64,000 bases of DNA from an uncultured Verrucomicrobia subdivision 3 bacterium (lineage in GTDB: Bacteria; Verrucomicrobiota; Verrucomicrobiia; Limisphaerales; UBA11358). The translations under genes were made by a program, and so were the position numbers. How positions within the stretch are numbered: position 1 is the stretch's first letter; each line of letters opens with the position of its first letter. This document shows positions 55,488 through 62,767 of this stretch, one piece after another. The notes below the pieces were generated by a model that saw only the letters and a list, made by a program, of their open reading frames with translations, made no database searches and was not told the origin of the DNA. The stretch is from NCBI GenBank assembly GCA_903835255.1, contig CAILMI010000049.1:1-64000 (forward strand). The letters are read 5' to 3'.

Positions 55488-56389
55488 AAAATCTTCCCGC
55501 TTCAATTCATGCCCGTCTGGCCCAACGCCGCGCGAAAACCGGCGAGGATTTCAACGTGCTGCTGGTGCGTTTCACGCTGGAGCGCCTGCTTTACCGCCTG
55601 TCCCGTTCCCAACATCGCGAACAGTTCATCCTGAAAGGGGCGATGCTCTTCGCGCTCTGGGAACCGGCGCTGCACCGCGTCACACGGGATTTGGATCTGC
55701 TCGGCTTCGGGCATCCGACACCAGAACGGTTGGCGGAAATTTTCAAAGAGTTGTGCCGGCTGGAGGTCGAAGCCGATGGCGTTGATTTCGATGCGCGCTC
55801 GGTGGTGTGCGAGGACATTCGGGCGCAGGATGAATATGCCGGCATCCGGGTGAAGCTGCGGGCGACCATCGGCAAGGCCATTGTTCCTTTGCAGGTGGAC
55901 GTGGGTTTCGGGGACGCGCTGCCCGTTGCCCCGGAGGAAATCACCTTTCCCGTGATGCTGGGTATGGCGGCTCCCAAGTTGCGGGCTTATGCGCGTGAAA
56001 CCGTCGTGGCCGAGAAACTGGAAGCCTTGGTGAAATTGGGAATGTTGAACTCGCGTTTCAAAGATTATTTCGACCTGCATTATCTCGCGCACACATTTCC
56101 CTTCGAAGGCGACTTGCTGGTCAAATCCATCGCGGCGACTTTTACCCGCCGTGGAACCGCGTTTCCCGCCGGGCTGCCGGCTGGCTTGACGCCCATGTTC
56201 GGAAGCGACCCGGCAAAAATTCGCGGCTGGCAGGCATTTTGGCGAAAGACCGGACCCAAAAGCGAAGCGCCAACACTCGCAGCCGTGATTGAATTGTTGG
56301 TCAAGTTTTTGGAACCACCGCTGGAGGCGGCGGCAAAGGGAAAATCACTGGCCGCGACTTGGCAAACAGGTCGCTGGCAAAAAACATGA
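55484..56389 (+). CDS. AbiEii-type nucleotidyltransferase toxin
   Basis: A 301-aa DNA-polymerase-beta-fold nucleotidyltransferase. Signature: FILKGAMLFALW, then RVTRDLDLLGFGH with the paired acids, a later PLQVDVGFGD, and ARETVVAEKLEALVKLGMLNSRFKDYFDL, the conserved Lys/Asp region (given as ARETVVAEKLEALV and NSRFKDYFDLHYL). AbiE systems abort phage infection by toxin activity; some members modify tRNA. It is intact and of normal length, the only complete defence-type pair inside the island. Confidence 0.92.
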   Translation: MKNLPASIHARLAQRRAKTGEDFNVLLVRFTLERLLYRLSRSQHREQFILKGAMLFALWEPALHRVTRDLDLLGFGHPTPERLAEIFKELCRLEVEADGVDFDARSVVCEDIRAQDEYAGIRVKLRATIGKAIVPLQVDVGFGDALPVAPEEITFPVMLGMAAPKLRAYARETVVAEKLEALVKLGMLNSRFKDYFDLHYLAHTFPFEGDLLVKSIAATFTRRGTAFPAGLPAGLTPMFGSDPAKIRGWQAFWRKTGPKSEAPTLAAVIELLVKFLEPPLEAAAKGKSLAATWQTGRWQKT

Positions 56390-56407
56390 TTCACCAGCGA
56401 GGAATTT

Positions 56408-56653
56408 ATGGAACACCCGGTTTTCTATCTGGCACGTGTGACGAAGTTCTTGGACCGTTTGATTCAGGAACAGGGTGACTATTTGTTTGCCGGTTTCGTG
56501 GTCGTCTGCGCGGTGGTGCTCGTGTGGATGTTCACCCGTCGCCGCAAACACCCCGTCCATGAAATCTCGGTGGTGATCCTGCCGCTCGGACTGCCGCCAA
56601 AACGAGAATCCTCGCCCGAGCCGGTCCTGTTCCGGGAGCACTCGGATTTTTAG
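56408..56653 (+). CDS. Possible small membrane protein
   Basis: An 81-aa frame 18 bases after the toxin gene. One hydrophobic helix (YLFAGFVVVCAVVLVWMF) followed by RRRKH, then a short variable tail. Composition is credible for a small single-span protein. No family recognised. It could be the third gene of the AbiE operon. Confidence 0.45.
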   Translation: MEHPVFYLARVTKFLDRLIQEQGDYLFAGFVVVCAVVLVWMFTRRRKHPVHEISVVILPLGLPPKRESSPEPVLFREHSDF

Positions 56654-56689
56654 GCTGAATTCGGCTTCCAGCAGATTTTCCAGCCCATC

Positions 56690-57319
56690 TCAACCGGTTA
56701 TCTTGTGTTCGAGCAGGATTTCCACCTTGATTTTATCCGCAAAAGTCAGCGTCGGTGGATTTTCGGGAAGCCCCTTCAAGTCGAACTGGCCGACGACGAA
56801 TAGAGGGCGCCTGACCCAATCAGAATAACGGGTTCGCACAATCCGATTCCAAATCAAGGTTTCCCAGCCGCCCATCCCAAAACAGGCGAGCAGGCCGCAG
56901 CCGTAAACGGGGATGGATGGGGTGCGCAGAAAAAAGCCGATGGCATTTTCCGAGTCTTCCGGGGTCTTTTTGTTGCGAAATTCATCCAGCCGCTTGAAGG
57001 ATTTTAGCCGGGCGCTCTTGTGTTGATAAAATATGAGGTCGGCCTTTTCAAACTTTGCGCCCACTGCTGGCGCAATCTGGACGTGGGAACGAGCACAGAT
57101 GGCGAGGTATTTCCGAAATTCTGCGAAAACCTGTTCCTCCAGATGCGTGTAGCTCTCGTCGAGATGCTTTTTGTCCCCGTGCTTGCGATCGTCCAGCGGC
57201 GGCCGCGTGGTGAGGACAATCAGATCATTCGGTTTGATGAACTTGAAATGTTCGGGGCCGAGCTTCTTGTCCTTCTTGGGGTCAAACGGCGAGTTGAAGA
57301 GAATGTTCCCGTATCGCAT
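56690..57319 (-). CDS. Unknown 209-aa protein
   Basis: From the ATG at 57319; sequence upstream in frame is a shadow of the fragment on the other strand. A soluble mixed alpha/beta protein: NPFDPKK-like NSPFDPKKDKKLGPEHFKFI, NDLIVLTTRPPLDDRKHGDK, then IPVYGCGLLACFGMGGWET and RPLFVVGQFDLKGLP. I know no family. It looks intact and ordered but its start lies exactly at a junction, so the N-terminus may be missing. Confidence 0.65.
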   Translation of the reverse strand: MRYGNILFNSPFDPKKDKKLGPEHFKFIKPNDLIVLTTRPPLDDRKHGDKKHLDESYTHLEEQVFAEFRKYLAICARSHVQIAPAVGAKFEKADLIFYQHKSARLKSFKRLDEFRNKKTPEDSENAIGFFLRTPSIPVYGCGLLACFGMGGWETLIWNRIVRTRYSDWVRRPLFVVGQFDLKGLPENPPTLTFADKIKVEILLEHKITG

Positions 57320-57321
57320 CC

Positions 57322-57965
57322 GCACCAATCTCCGCCGCTCGCATGAAGACGCGGAAATCTTTGCCACGCGCCTCGCCAATCTGCGACAGGACTTGGGCGT
57401 CCGGCAGGACACGTCGGGCGATAAATTCCGCATTGAACTCGACGGCCAGGAATCCAACAACCGGGGCATTGCGGGCGAATTGATCATGCGCCGGGCGGAA
57501 AAACTCAAGGCGCGGTTTGGCGACGACATCAAAATCGGCCGCTTCGCCGGTTTTGATTTGTTCCTGCGTCCGGGTTTCAACAACACCACGGAAATGGTCA
57601 TTCGCGGAAGCAACAGTTACGGCGCGCGGGTCACGGACACGGCACTCGGCACCATTCGTTCGCTGGAGGCGACGGTTCAGGGATTTGAGGAACGCGCGGA
57701 AAGATTGGAGATGGACATCACCGATGCCCACAAGCGCGTCAAAGAGCTTGGCGAAAAAGTTGGCGCGAAGTTCGAGCGCGAGGACCGCTTTCAGGAACTG
57801 ACCCGTCGCCAGGGTGAGATTGAGGAAAAACTCGATCTCACCAAGAACCAAGCGCCGAGCCAGGTAGAAGCCGTGTCCGCCGGCGACGACGAACAAAAGA
57901 TTTCCGAGAATCAAACCCAAACCCATTCGCCCCGGCGCGCACGCGGGGCGGCCGTTCATGTATGA
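57322..57965 (+). pseudogene. C-terminal tail of a giant helicase/methylase (mobile-element type)
   Basis: About 214 codons open from the junction at 57320 with no proper start. Text such as NNRGIAGELIMRRAEKLK, IGRFAGFDLFLRPGF and a long coiled coil (FEERAERLEMDITDAHKRV, FEREDRFQELTRRQGEIEEK) matches the C-terminal end of the very large helicase/N6-methylase proteins carried by conjugative plasmids and phages (DarB-like). The other ~1500 residues are gone. Its last codon overlaps the excisionase-like gene, so the original order survives. Confidence 0.7.
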
Positions 57966-58261
57966 ATATCACCGCCCAACAAACCGAATTTCTCAGTTGG
58001 AAAGTCGTTCCCGCCCGGCTCGATGCCACCCAGGCGGCGTGGTTTCTCGGCTTTGAACCGCACGAGATTCCAAGGCTCGTAACGGCAGGCTTGTTGAAAC
58101 CGCTCGGCCATCCCGCCCGCAACAGCACCAAGTTCTTCGCCACCGAAACGCTGGAACAATACCGCCGCGACGAGAAATGGCTTGCCCGCGCCAGCGATGC
58201 CATCGCCAGCTACTGGCGGGAACGCAACGCCCGCAAGCAGAAGGCGCGCAGGCGTGCGTAA
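57962..58261 (+). CDS. Excisionase-like small helix-turn-helix protein
   Basis: A 99-aa protein overlapping the upstream stop (ATGA). RLDATQAAWFLGFEPHEIPRL looks like a MerR/HTH_17-type helix-turn-helix, then a wing (LKPLGHPARNSTKFFATETL) and a basic helical tail (RERNARKQKARRRA). It faces the integrase gene with 12 bases between stops, the usual place of a recombination directionality factor. Function inferred from position and fold. Confidence 0.65.
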   Translation: MNITAQQTEFLSWKVVPARLDATQAAWFLGFEPHEIPRLVTAGLLKPLGHPARNSTKFFATETLEQYRRDEKWLARASDAIASYWRERNARKQKARRRA

Positions 58262-58273
58262 TCCCCAGGGCAT

Positions 58274-59350
58274 TCATCCAGCCGCCGAAATCGAGTGACC
58301 ATTTCTTTCGGGCTTTGGCAGAGGCGGGAGCAACGGAATGATGCGGCCTTCCACGTTTTGTTTTTCGTAGCTTTCCAGCGAAGGCAGTCTGACTTGCGCT
58401 TTGCGGGCGTAGGCACGGTGAATGGCCTTGCTGTTGTGTCCGAGGGCCTCTTGTGCAAACCGCTCTGGGTAACCGGCAGTTTTCGCGCGCTCCGCCCAAG
58501 CGTAGCGGTAAGAGTGCAGCGACACGCCCTTTATACCCAATCCATTGCATCGCTGCTTGAATTCCGTGGCGCGGTCGCCACAGCGAACGGATTGCAAGTA
58601 GGGAAACAACGGGCCGGTTGCCGGCATTTGCCGCAGGATGGCCTCAATGTCCGGGCCGAAATGGATCATTGCAAGGCTGCCGGTTTTCTGCCGGGTGTAA
58701 GCGATGGTCTGGTTGGGCCAGTCAATGTCCTCCGCCTTGAGATTTGCGATGTCAGTTTGAGAACCGCCGAGATGCCAGCAAAGTTCATAGAAACTGCGAC
58801 GCTCCTGGTTCTTTTCCCGCTCAATGATGAGCTGATGTTCTTCGCTGGTGATGGCGCGCCGTTCCTTGAAGCGCACTTCCGGCCAGAGGCGCTTGGGAAT
58901 GAGCGGCCACGGCAGCCAGTTCATCGAAAGGCAGAAGTTGTGCAGTTTCCGCAGATGGACATTTGTGCTGACCGTGCCCGCCTTGAGACACGCGAACAGG
59001 TGCTCGGCCTGCGTTTCAAGAATCACACGATGGCGAATGTGGTCCAACGCGGTTTCTTTCGCTGCCCGCCGCCAGCGATCCTGGGTTGAGCCGTTCTTGG
59101 TCTCGACGATGGCATCAAGAGCTTGTTGCCAGGTCCGGGTCGCGACGCCTGAATCCGTTCCGGCCAGGTATGCCTTAGCGATCTGGAGATTGAGTTGTGG
59201 CTGGCGGGTGGATTCATTGCGGGCGTTGAGCAGCGACGTGGCCTCGGCCCGATTCCGAGTGCCGGTGCTTTCCTGCTTTCGGGTTTCGGTGTCTTCGATG
59301 TAGAACATGCCGCCGCGTTTGCGGCGGTAGAGGATGTAACGACGTTTCAT
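58274..59350 (-). CDS. Tyrosine recombinase (island integrase)
   Basis: A 358-aa integrase. The arm/core part is N-terminal (MKRRYILYRRKRGGMFYIED opens it; SAM-like helices about 75-160). The catalytic domain follows: Lys in AYTRQKTGSLAMIHFG, the H-x-x-R box LHSYRYAWAERAKTAG, then ALGHNSKAIHRAYAR with the Tyr nucleophile. The first box, normally T-G-x-R-x-x-E, reads HLGGSQTDIANLKAEDIDW, with Gln where the first Arg should be. The gene lies about 215 bases inside attR and reads away from the tRNA. It should recombine the 24-bp att sites. Confidence 0.92.
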   Translation of the reverse strand: MKRRYILYRRKRGGMFYIEDTETRKQESTGTRNRAEATSLLNARNESTRQPQLNLQIAKAYLAGTDSGVATRTWQQALDAIVETKNGSTQDRWRRAAKETALDHIRHRVILETQAEHLFACLKAGTVSTNVHLRKLHNFCLSMNWLPWPLIPKRLWPEVRFKERRAITSEEHQLIIEREKNQERRSFYELCWHLGGSQTDIANLKAEDIDWPNQTIAYTRQKTGSLAMIHFGPDIEAILRQMPATGPLFPYLQSVRCGDRATEFKQRCNGLGIKGVSLHSYRYAWAERAKTAGYPERFAQEALGHNSKAIHRAYARKAQVRLPSLESYEKQNVEGRIIPLLPPLPKPERNGHSISAAG

Positions 59351-59496
59351 AGTTTCAGACTTTTGGTCCGAAGCTATGAGGCTGAACGCGGCTTTGGGCG
59401 TATCAGCTACACCAAACGGGCTGCGTATCCCGTCGTCGCGAGTGATTGCCGAGTTTTACCGGAGTAGTTGTTGAGTGGTAGCCCGGTAATGATTTC

Positions 59497-59519
59497 ACTG
59501 GCACTTTCACTGGCACTGG
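59497..59519 (+). repeat. Double actggca repeat, inner right copy
   Basis: Same 23-bp double motif as at 36536-36558, here 47 bases inside attR and between the integrase promoter region and the tRNA. A candidate recombinase arm or accessory site. Confidence 0.75.
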
Positions 59520-59565
59520 CCTCCTCTGGAATCTGCAACCCGTTGCAAAAAAGCAACTTAGAGTT

Positions 59566-59589
59566 GGAGGCGAGGGTCGGAATCGAACC
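59566..59589 (+). repeat. attR: 24-bp repeat within tRNA-Cys
   Basis: The 3' terminal 24 bases of the tRNA-Cys gene, including its CCA, repeated exactly at 36330-36353. The intact tRNA lies on this side, so the gene is preserved after integration. Confidence 0.88.
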
Positions 59590-59639
59590 GACGATGCAGC
59601 TTTTGCAGAGCCGTGCCTTACCACTTGGCTACCCCGCCG
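59566..59639 (-). tRNA. tRNA-Cys (anticodon GCA)
   Basis: 74 nt with encoded CCA. Acceptor GGCGGGG pairs with CCTCGCC (one G-T), discriminator T as usual for Cys. The anticodon loop CTGCAAA in stem CGGCT/AGCTG gives GCA. T arm GTCGG TTCGATT CCGAC. It is the integration target of the island to its left. Confidence 0.95.
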
Positions 59640-59896
59640 CCTCTCACAGAGCGGTCAGTCTGCCGTGACGCCCGGATAATTTCAAGTTTTGCCGCGCGCA
59701 ATTTTTAGCGCGACCGTGACTCAAATTTAAAACGTTCAGGGAGAAGCCCTGGGGGCAGGCGTCCGATCGCTGAACTCGCCGCCATCCCTCCCTTGCAGGC
59801 AGGGCAATGAAGTCGTCGGTGCTATCCGGAATCCTCTGCTGCGGTGAATTTTGTCTACTTGTAGGGGCGGCTCCGTTGATGGATGATTTTGAAATC

Positions 59897-60781
59897 ATGT
59901 TTCGCATCGGCATTGACCTCGGCGGTACAAAAATTGAAGGCATTGTTCTGGACGCCCACGGCCGGGAACTGTTCCGGCAGCGCGTGGAGACGGAGCGTGA
60001 AAAAGGATATGCCCACATCCTCAATCGGATCCAAGCCGTGCATGACGCGCTGGTGGCGCGGTTGGAGGGGGCGCCGCACACCTTCGGCATCGGCACGCCG
60101 GGGGTGGTATCGCCCCGGACCGGCCTGCTGAAAAATTCCAACACGGTCTGCATGAACGGCCAGCCGTTGAAGGCGGATCTGGAGCAGCGGCTGGGTCGGC
60201 AGATCGCGATTCAGAACGACGCCAATTGCTTCGCCATGGCAGAGGCGCAGCTCGGCGCGGGGCGCGGAAAGAAACTGGTCTTTGGCATCATTCTCGGCAC
60301 GGGCTGCGGCGGCGGCATCGTCTACAACGGGGAGGTGCTGGCTGGGCCTCAGGGCATTGCGGGCGAGTGGGGGCACATGTCCATCGATCCCCGCGGCCCG
60401 GTCTGTTACTGCGGCCAGTCGGGCTGCGTGGAGGGATTCATCAGCGGCGGCGGCCTGGAGAACCGGTATGCGGAGCAGTTCGGGGTCCGGCGCTCCTTCC
60501 GCAACATCGAGCAGGACTATCATGCCGGCCTTCCGGAGGCGGCGGCGTTCATGAAGGTGTTCTTCCGCCACTTCGGCCGGGCGGTGGCCAACCTGATCGA
60601 TGTGCTGGACCCGGACCTGATCGTGCTCGGCGGCGGGGTGTCCAAGTTTGACGCGCTCTACACGGAAGGCGTCGCCGAGGTGGCTCAATTTGTTTTCAAT
60701 GACCGCTTGGAAACCCCCATCGTCAAACACCAGATCGGCGACTCCGCCGGGGTCATCGGCGCGGCCTTGATCGGGGTCTGA
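59897..60781 (+). CDS. ROK-family sugar kinase
   Basis: A 294-aa kinase from the ATG at 59897; upstream in-frame codons look non-coding. ATP site RIGIDLGGTKIEGIVLD, second phosphate loop GIILGTGCGGGIVYNG, the sugar-binding QNDANCFAMAEAQLGAG with catalytic Asp, and the ROK zinc site (GEWGHMSIDP, CYCGQSGCVEGFISG: one His and three Cys). This pattern is closest to bacterial fructokinase/glucokinase-type ROK enzymes such as Mak. It phosphorylates a hexose; which one cannot be told. Single gene, core genome. Confidence 0.92.
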   Translation: MFRIGIDLGGTKIEGIVLDAHGRELFRQRVETEREKGYAHILNRIQAVHDALVARLEGAPHTFGIGTPGVVSPRTGLLKNSNTVCMNGQPLKADLEQRLGRQIAIQNDANCFAMAEAQLGAGRGKKLVFGIILGTGCGGGIVYNGEVLAGPQGIAGEWGHMSIDPRGPVCYCGQSGCVEGFISGGGLENRYAEQFGVRRSFRNIEQDYHAGLPEAAAFMKVFFRHFGRAVANLIDVLDPDLIVLGGGVSKFDALYTEGVAEVAQFVFNDRLETPIVKHQIGDSAGVIGAALIGV

Positions 60782-61051
60782 TGCCGTATAAGCTAGTTTT
60801 CCCCATGCAAGTCGGCCGTTGCCGCTTTTGATTCTTCCGGGCGTTAGGTTTTTCCGCAATCCCGCCTTCAATGCGGGTGCCGCACTTCAGCCGGCGGCGC
60901 GGACCGGATAAGCCTGAAGGTAGGGGTGCAAGAGAATGAATAAATTCGGCCGGGCTGGATGGCTGGATTTGACAGAGCCTATTTTCTGCGGGAGCGTGGA
61001 CAGGGACGGAGTTAATTCCCTTCGCAAAATCAAAACAACCAAGGAGATCCT

Positions 61052-61462
61052 ATGAAAAAAAGTATTCTGTTCATCGCCGCGCTCGCTATTCTGACATGGC
61101 TGCCTTGTCAGATGATGGCCCAGGAAAAAGGTGCCACCAAGTTGCTCACCCTGAAAACCCTGCCGGATTTGCAGCAGGTGGAGGCCGGGGACACGATTGT
61201 GATGTCCTGCCCCAAATGTAAGGATGCGTTTGCAGTGAGCGTGACCCAGACCTTCAAGGGGGTCAGCCCTGAAGAGGTTAATACAATGGTGCAACATCTG
61301 TGCCCGACGTGTGTCACGACCATTAAGACCACCGGTGTCGGCAAGCACGCTGCGAGCAAGCTAGTGCATACTTGTAATCACTGCGGCAGCAAGGAAGTCA
61401 CCTGTTGCCTCATGAAAAAAGGCGGCGGAGCGACTCCGGGCATGGAAGAGCCCAAGCATTGA
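61052..61462 (+). CDS. Secreted Cys-rich zinc-ribbon-like protein
   Basis: A 136-aa protein with a strong ribosome site (aaggag, 7 bases before the ATG), rare in this window, suggesting high expression. Signal peptide (ILFIAALAILTWLPCQMMAQ), then paired cysteines: MSCPKCKDA, HLCPTCVTT, HTCNHCGSK and TCCLMKKGG. Two C-x2-C pairs of ribbon type would bind zinc or another metal. No named family. It ends with a strong terminator, so it is a single-gene unit. Confidence 0.8.
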   Translation: MKKSILFIAALAILTWLPCQMMAQEKGATKLLTLKTLPDLQQVEAGDTIVMSCPKCKDAFAVSVTQTFKGVSPEEVNTMVQHLCPTCVTTIKTTGVGKHAASKLVHTCNHCGSKEVTCCLMKKGGGATPGMEEPKH

Positions 61463-61488
61463 CGGGCAGTCAATCGTCGGTACGAGAT

Positions 61489-61519
61489 GGGCGGCGCGAA
61501 AGCGCCGCCCGTTTTTTTT
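61489..61519 (+). terminator. Rho-independent terminator
   Basis: A 9-bp GC stem (gggcggcgc / gcgccgccc) with a gaaa tetraloop, then g and eight T residues, 27 bases after the Cys-rich gene. Confidence 0.95.
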
Positions 61520-61963
61520 GATCTGCCCCGATCAAGATCGCTCCCTGATATCGGATGGCGATTCTCCGAAATCAGTCCCTGCCTGCGTCCCGGTTCCCTC
61601 GATTCTGTCATTCGTCCGCGCCCTCTCCCTTCCGGGATGATTATTGGCGCGGGCTTGGTATGTGCGGGCGAAAAATAGGGCGTCCCGACCGCCGCCCAGA
61701 GCTCGGGTGTTTTAAGACAGTCCTGTCCCGAAACTCCTCCTGTCGCATTGTGCCTGGGACACCTCAGTGCCCGTCATCCATCGGGACAGCAAAAAAAATG
61801 GCGGCTCCCCGGAGAGGGAGCGGTTGAAAACTCCCAGCCTATCAAGGGGTTCTGCCGTTCATTTTTCCGGACAGTCTCCAGTCCGGTTTCTTCACCGGTT
61901 CGTGCATCGATAAAAAAAGGAGCCCGTCGCCGGGTTGGCAAGAAGATTGCGTTAGCCACCGGT
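61520..61963. other. Long leader or intergenic region
   Basis: About 440 bases before the fibronectin-III gene. An open frame runs through part of it (61748 onward) but its composition is poor, so I place the gene start at 61964. Complementary patches (cctgtcccgaaac and atcgggacag) could fold, making a structured 5' leader possible. No known riboswitch recognised. Confidence 0.45.
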
Positions 61964-62506
61964 ATGATTCAAAAAACAGCGATCGTTTACCGGTATGGGC
62001 GGCTTGCCGTCCTTGTGTTCTCCATGGGTTTGGTTTTTGCCATGCAGCCGATGCGGGCACTGGCCGTCACGGGTCTGGCTCTGGTGTGGACGCCCAGCAC
62101 CTCGTCGAATGTCGCGGGTTACCACGTGTACTACGGCGGAATGAGCGGCGTGTACACCAACCGGGTCTCCACGGACAATGCGACCAATGCGGTCATCTCC
62201 GGATTGGTGGAGGGGGCGACCTATTACTTTGCTGCGGCCGCCTATGACAGCGCCGGGCTGGAAAGCCCGCTTTCAAACGAGGCCTTCTCTGTGGCCGCTC
62301 CGGTGCAGTTGACGCTGTCGATCCCCGCCGGCGGGCAGTTGACGCTGAGGATGACGGGTGCTTCCGGCATCCCGCACGTCATTGAGGCCTCCACCGATCT
62401 GGTCCACTGGGTGTCGGTTGAGACCAATGTGGCCCCCTTCACCTTTACGGACCCCGCTGCCGGCCAGTTCAGCCAGAGGTTTTATCGCTCCGTCGCTGCC
62501 CTTTAA
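61964..62506 (+). CDS. Secreted fibronectin type III domain protein
   Basis: A 180-aa protein from the ATG at 61964. Signal peptide (LAVLVFSMGLVFAMQPMRALA), one fibronectin-III domain (VWTPSTSSNVAGYHVYYGG ... SGLVEGATYYFAAAAYDSAG) and a C-terminal domain (LRMTGASGIPHVIEASTDLV ... FSQRFYRSVAAL), the type found at the end of many verrucomicrobial secreted proteins. It probably lies at the cell surface or outside. No catalytic part. Confidence 0.85.
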   Translation: MIQKTAIVYRYGRLAVLVFSMGLVFAMQPMRALAVTGLALVWTPSTSSNVAGYHVYYGGMSGVYTNRVSTDNATNAVISGLVEGATYYFAAAAYDSAGLESPLSNEAFSVAAPVQLTLSIPAGGQLTLRMTGASGIPHVIEASTDLVHWVSVETNVAPFTFTDPAAGQFSQRFYRSVAAL

Positions 62507-62767
62507 GAAACTGGAGGCAGAGGCGTCCGTCGGGGATATCGGGCCGGGGGCAGACTTCAGAGAGGTGGGATTAAAACGGTTTGCCCCGGCCGTCTAAAAT
62601 AACGATGCATTCACCGAACGGGGCCTCTGGACCGGTCCGCTCAAGTGGCTGTTGGGCTTACTCCCCGGCTATTCCTTGAAAGAGCTTTTTATCATTTCAT
62701 AATATCTTGCCAAGTAATCTGCCCCTGACATCTTGGAATCTTTAACGTGCAACCCAGACCCTCATTT

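Larger units (their letters stand above)
36330..59589. mobile_element. Genomic island of about 23.2 kb in tRNA-Cys
   Basis: Bounded by the 24-bp tRNA-Cys repeats, with a tyrosine recombinase and an excisionase-like gene at the right end beside the intact tRNA. The cargo is a leftward metal/redox gene block, an AbiE-type pair, and many gene stumps. None of the family A or B repeats common in the flanking core was seen inside, which agrees with foreign origin. No conjugation machinery remains apart from one methylase/helicase tail. Confidence 0.85.

Noticed and set aside
61748-61963. N-terminal extension of the fibronectin-III gene
   Set aside because: Would bury the signal peptide 72 residues inside; composition is non-coding.
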